From the NCBI GenBank assembly GCA_037447655.1, contig JBBHKE010001977.1, positions 1 to 37,241 of the forward strand: 37,241 nucleotides of DNA, in the 5' to 3' direction. The notes below the pieces were generated by a model. That model was not told the origin of the DNA. It did not search any database and saw only the letters and a program-made list of their open reading frames with translations. This DNA is from Zygnema cylindricum. Taxonomy: Eukaryota > Streptophyta > Zygnematophyceae > Zygnematales > Zygnemataceae. Every line of letters begins with the position of its first letter. Within the stretch, counting starts at the first letter, position 1. The position numbers and the translations under genes are program-made. This document shows positions 33,460-37,241 of the stretch, one piece after another.

Positions 33460-33783
33460 GAACTAAGCTCTATAGCTGAAACACGGAAGGTGACAGAAGT
33501 TTGTCCTAAAGGTACAGTTATTGCCGTACATAAATAGTACACTTTCTCTCATGAAAAGGGCGTACGAAAATGCAAGATAGATAATGATTGTCTACAAAAT
33601 ATCGGTTGACGGCCGACGTACAAAATTGGAAAAAAAATCCAAAGCCTTACCGTACTCAAACAAAATATCGGCCGATTCCGCTTTGCGTAACTACAATTTA
33701 CATCATAGCGTGGAAAATCTCGAAAAGTTTCCACTATATTCGTAAAGGTAAATTACTTTACTGTAACTCCTAAGTCGTACAGT
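33460..33783. other. no gene seen
   Basis: It contains AAAATATCGGYYGA twice (33597, 33662) but no convincing coding region. Confidence 0.35.
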
Positions 33784-34134
33784 TTGGCACTCAGTTCGGT
33801 TCGGTCTGGTCCGCTTCGGTTCCAATATGGGCCAAACCGAACGGTTCAGTTTGAAACCGGTAATGGACAGCTACAAACCAAACCAGACAATTGAATTCTG
33901 CCGAACCGAAGGTTCAAACCGTTAAACCACTCAAATTTCTAAAAAAGCTCTAAAAAGTATAAAGTATAAATTTCTAAAAAAGCTCTAAAAAGTATAAAGT
34001 ATAAACGCTAAAACTACCATCGGTAGGATGTCCTTTTTGTTTTTTTGCAGCGTCGTCCTTTATTGATACACAGTATCTGTACATCAGCTCAAACCTGGTT
34101 TGGCGTGACGAAACCGAACCAAGTGGGTTTTTTT
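33784..34134. mobile_element. foldback element with GAACCG subterminal repeats
   Basis: The left end has GTTCGGTTCGGTC and the right end (34100-34120) GACGAAACCGAACC, imperfect inverse copies. Several GAACCG/CGGTTC words occur near both ends. Inside is a 35-bp tandem duplication (33933 and 33968, AAATTTCTAAAAAAGCTC). It is probably an hAT-like non-autonomous element. Confidence 0.45.
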
Positions 34135-34445
34135 TAGTGTTGTGTATCGGCAAGAAACTTATCGCGATAAAACCGATACCGATAGTTATCGGTTATCGAA
34201 CGGTGAGGGGTCCCGATATATCGCTCCCAGACCAACATATTCCTTATCGGTGTTAAGTAGAAAGAAATATAGTACGCTACATAATAGTACTTTATAATAT
34301 ATTGTATCATGTTTTTGACTGTACATAGCGTGGCAAGCCACGCATGACAATCTGTTCCGTACTCTGTATAACGGGAGTTTAGTACGGACAGGTATACCTG
34401 TAACTGTACGAAAAAACCGTACAGCTATCGCCGAAAGTCATCGGT

Positions 34446-34453
34446 ACCGGTGT
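34446..34453 (+). repeat. 8-bp target-site duplication, left
   Basis: ACCGGTGT directly before the inner element; repeated at 35294-35301. Confidence 0.9.
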
Positions 34454-34665
34454 CAGAGGTTGCAAACGGTCAACCGAAACCGTGACCGACCGTTAACCGA
34501 CCGCCCGCGCCGGATCCGGAACGGATTCGGTTGCCAAATTTTGGGGGTCGGGCGGTTACGGTCGGTTGACTCAACAGGAAAAGAAAAAACGGTCAGTTAC
34601 GGTCGGTCAAACAAAAAACCAAAAAAAATGAAAATTTTGTACTTTTTTTTTCCAACATTATTGTT

Positions 34666-34843
34666 CTTTGTACTTTTGGTATCGTGGAAGTACGTGGCAT
34701 CATGATTAGCGTCGCAAATCTGACACGGTACTGTAGTAAGCTATTTATTTCGCTCTTTGTACTTTTGGTATCGTGGAAGTACGTGGCATCATGATTAGCG
34801 TCGCAAATCTGACACGGTACTGTAGTAAGCTATTTATTTCGCA
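34666..34843 (+). repeat. 89-bp tandem duplication inside the hAT-like element
   Basis: CTTTGTACTTTTGGTATCGT begins at 34666 and 34755. The copies look identical, so the duplication is recent. Confidence 0.9.
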
Positions 34844-35052
34844 AATCAAAGGGAACGCGACAAAGCGTCGCAAATCTGACACGATAGAGCACTATTCATT
34901 TCGAAAATCTTAGGGAAAGCGACAAAGCGTCTCAAATCTGAGACGGTAGTACAATATTCATTTCGCAAATCTTAGGGAACGCGACAAAGCGTCGCAAATC
35001 TGACACGGTAGTAACACTATTCATTTCGCAAATCTTAAGGAACGCGACAAAT
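34798..35052 (+). repeat. 62-bp tandem repeat inside the hAT-like element
   Basis: Units begin with GCGTCGCAAATCTGACACGG or a variant, at 34865, 34927 and 34989, with a related start inside the 89-bp unit at about 34798. Each also holds ATTCATTTCG and TTAGGGAA.GCGACAAA. Confidence 0.85.
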
Positions 35053-35433
35053 CGTAATTATTGGCTTATTCCGTCGTACATTGATGAATTTTGTACTTTT
35101 TCGGTTACGGGCGGGCACGGTTAGTCACGAAAAATCAAGATTCGGTTAATTTTTTTTTTCGTAAACGACGGTCGGTTAACGGTTAACAATTTTGGAGCGG
35201 GACAAAACTCGGTCGGGCGTCGGTTACTCAGATTTTGAAAAAAAAAAAACGGTCGGTTTCGGGTATGATTTTTTTTGACTTTTGCGACCTCTGACCGGTG
35301 TTATAGCGATAAAAAAACGATAAGATAACACCGGTCCGATATATCGTGCCAATGCATCGATTATCGGTAAGCCAAAAAAAGGGACATGTCGGTTATCGGC
35401 AAAACCCTACCGATACACAACACTACACCGTCA

Positions 35434-35634
35434 ATCGCTTATAGTGTTAATGTTTTTTGAGCCACTTAAAACATCTTTTCTTTGTGCACAATTGTCGTAT
35501 TTTCAATCCGACGGTTCCAATTGAAGGGCAAGGTTCTCACCTTCCGATTGGTGGTCTCCAATCATAAATCGGTTATGTGTGTAGGGAGAAAAGTTGTTTT
35601 AAGTGGAGAAAAAAATGTTAACACTAAAAGCGAT
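35434..35634. mobile_element. MITE-like repeat, family M1, copy 2
   Basis: Long imperfect terminal inverted repeats: ATCGCTT.TAGTGTTAA and GCCACTTAAAAC at the left, GTTTTAAGTGG and TTAACACTAAAAGCGAT at the right. The interior matches 1565-1740. The element begins just after the right end of the outer TIR element. Confidence 0.75.
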
Positions 35635-35879
35635 ACGTGTAGTTTTTTAGTGGTGTATAAAACTGATCAATCTGAACCAGGCGGGTTTCAAACCACTAGC
35701 TAATTAACAAAACTGGCAAAAAACCGGTTTTATTCGGTATGCTAGAGTTTCGACCTAGACCGGATTGAGTGATAAGTACCGTACAAATGGTACGGTCAAA
35801 GTCAGCGCGGTCTAGTAGGGTAAGTTGTATAGTCAACCTTGCATCGGTGGTAGGGTTTAGTGAATTATTAACTTTGAGG

Positions 35880-36040
35880 CGGATTTAGTATTAATCACAC
35901 TAATTCACGGTTTGCCACGTGACTTATCAAGTTAATACAGGGCTAGTTAATGGTGTTAACAAAACTTTGTTGATTATTTTGGGTCAAAAAAACGCAAGCT
36001 CAAAATAGAGTTACTAACTAAAATGAAAAAAAGCTAATTA
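35880..36040. mobile_element. short non-autonomous repeat N, copy 3
   Basis: It contains AATCACACTAATTCACGG, GCCACGTGAC, GTGTTAACAAAAC and TTATTTTGGGTCAAAAAAAC, parallel to the copy in COG6 intron 10. Confidence 0.5.
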
Positions 36041-36535
36041 AAATGAGGATGGGTAGTGTACTGCTCAATATTGTAAGCTTATTATTCTTTCTCTATTTGC
36101 GATAAATTAGAATATACATATTCCATTGAAAAGCTTTCAAGTATACGGTAACCATAGATGGAGATGACAACCTTATTAAGAAGCGCGATGATGGTAAACC
36201 ATACGAGTACAAAAGAAACAAAAAGTCAAAACGAAACGGACAAATCGAAAAGAGGAAGTAGAAACAAAACTCAAAAACAACGCGAAAGAAAACTAACATA
36301 CAAAAAGGACAAACCGATAGAGGATTGGGAAACTAACAACAAGCACAAAACCAACAATAAAATAACGTACCCTACCAAAAGCAAATAGTAAAACAATAGT
36401 TATATATACATTTTAAAAAAAACAGTATACTTTTCCGAAAACTTTTACATTATTTACGATGATTAACCAACTCATAGATATGGCATCAGCGATTGAAAAA
36501 AAAAATGTATGAAAAATAACGAGTCGCCATAAACC

Positions 36536-36536
<1 letters not shown>
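36041..36536. other. no gene seen
   Basis: A-rich DNA. A Lys/Asn/Thr-rich open frame at 36158-36388 has only compositional bias and no motif. Confidence 0.35.

Positions 36537-36574
<38 letters not shown>
36537..36574 (+). repeat. poly-A run of 38
   Basis: An uninterrupted A run. It could be the tail of a retroposed sequence, but no gene body was recognised to its left. Confidence 0.9.
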
Positions 36575-36575
<1 letters not shown>

Positions 36576-36780
36576 ATGTGAACCGAATTTGAAGCAGGCA
36601 AGGAGAAATAAAATACAATTGATGTGATTTTTTTTGTCCTTTTTAAAAATAAAATAAAATTACCAAACGAACTTTCTTTGAATTATTTACAAAGTACAAA
36701 GTGGAAAACCTCAATTTCGGCTTTTTTTTAACTATTTTCTACAAAAAAGGACATCTACAATTGCATTGTACACCAAGAAA

Positions 36781-37115
36781 AGTTCCTAAAAAAAAAAAAA
36801 GAGAAAAAAAAATATAAAAAAATGATTTCGTTACCGTTACCGTTACCGATAATGGTATTCACCAAAAAAATTATTTGAAAAACAATACTCAAGAGAAAAA
36901 AAAAAAAAAAAAAAAGGGAGGAGAAAAAAAAACCAAAAAAAAAAAAAAGAAAAAAGCTGGAAAAAAAAAAAAAATGGAGAAATCAAAGAGAAACAAAATG
37001 AAAAAGAAAGAAAATTAAGAAAAAAAAATCAGGAAAAAAAGTGAAAAAAACCGGAGGAGAAAAAAAAAAGGAAAAAAATAGGAAAAAAAAAGTGAAAAAA
37101 AAATGAAAAGATGAC
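36781..37115 (+). repeat. A/G-rich low-complexity tract
   Basis: Almost only A and G in long A runs with interspersed GGAG, GAAAA and similar. A short GTTACC hexamer repeat (TTACCGTTACCGTTACCG) lies within, at 36831-36848. Confidence 0.85.
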
Positions 37116-37241
37116 ATTGATGTTATTTTCTTCTTTTATATATTTTTTATTTTTTTATTTTATTTGTACCCCATTATTCTCCTCCAAAAAGTTTTGTTGA
37201 CTCCATAATTGATGGTATCGAGAATTTTTCAAAGCCACAAG

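Larger units (their letters stand above)
34454..35293. mobile_element. hAT-like non-autonomous element (840 bp), nested
   Basis: Its terminal inverted repeats are CAGAGGTTGCAAA and, inverted, CAGAGGTCGCAAA (one mismatch). It is flanked by the perfect 8-bp duplication ACCGGTGT, the target-site length of hAT transposons. Both subterminal regions are rich in CGGTCGG/CCGACCG words. No transposase is encoded; the interior is mainly tandem repeats. Confidence 0.88.
34135..35425. mobile_element. outer TIR element with TTATCGG subterminal repeats
   Basis: A perfect 16-bp terminal inverted repeat TAGTGTTGTGTATCGG is at 34135 and its complement ends at 35425. Near both ends are multiple GATAACCGAT/ATCGGTTATCG words. 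It is split by the element at 34454-35293; without it and one duplicated target it would be about 443 bp. No clear target-site duplication was seen. Confidence 0.75.

Noticed and set aside
36158-36388. Lys/Asn/Thr-rich 76-codon frame
   Set aside because: A-rich base composition explains it; no motif.
36831-36848. Telomeric repeat (GTTACC)
   Set aside because: Only about three units, inside A-rich DNA; not a known plant telomere sequence.

Overview
This is nuclear DNA from a eukaryote with a large, transposon-filled genome. The only clearly intact gene is an 11-exon COG6 (Golgi tethering complex subunit) on the minus strand, 33175 down to 26206. All ten introns are GT-AG, and the last residues (DQMRTILGI) closely match the C-terminus I remember for green-plant COG6. 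A Ty3/gypsy polyprotein with an embedded cytosine-methyltransferase module fits a streptophyte (charophyte) alga best, because such elements have been reported there. The species call is an inference.

Layout. 1-840 is an AT-rich array of degenerate ~32-bp units containing a perfect 72-bp inverted repeat. 841-5870 is intergenic and repeat DNA: a MITE copy, a 1.14-kb dispersed repeat (family A) with a tRNA-like 3' module, and an orphan HSP70-like first exon whose splice-donor region is triplicated. 5876-12950 is a decayed Ty3/gypsy element on the minus strand. In reading direction it has gag with two zinc knuckles, aspartic protease, the start of a C5 DNA methyltransferase, a break filled by a 190-bp repeat and a 40-bp palindromic minisatellite, then half of RT, RNase H, integrase and a PHD-like finger. 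12951-13920 is its probable leader, then tandem repeats and a long (TA)n.

14278-15470 is a ~1-kb repeat (family E) between 70-bp direct repeats. 15471-18725 is a Ty1/copia pseudogene on the minus strand that stops at the start of RT. 19824-19948 is a 5'-truncated 3' end of the LINE family found at 22022-25170. 20808-21989 is a second copy of family A, directly upstream of that LINE, which has an RT and a restriction-like endonuclease typical of the R2/CRE/NeSL type. 25170-26200 is purine and pyrimidine simple sequence running up to the COG6 stop codon. 33176-37241 holds a short unexplained ORF, nested TIR elements (one hAT-like with a perfect 8-bp target-site duplication), MITEs, and A-rich simple sequence.

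The retroelements are all dead. Several in-frame stops and lost catalytic residues in the gypsy element can be read as C-to-T or G-to-A changes, which is what deamination of methylated cytosine would leave. That is notable in an element that carried its own methyltransferase. No rRNA gene, functional tRNA, CRISPR array or bacterial-type operon was seen.
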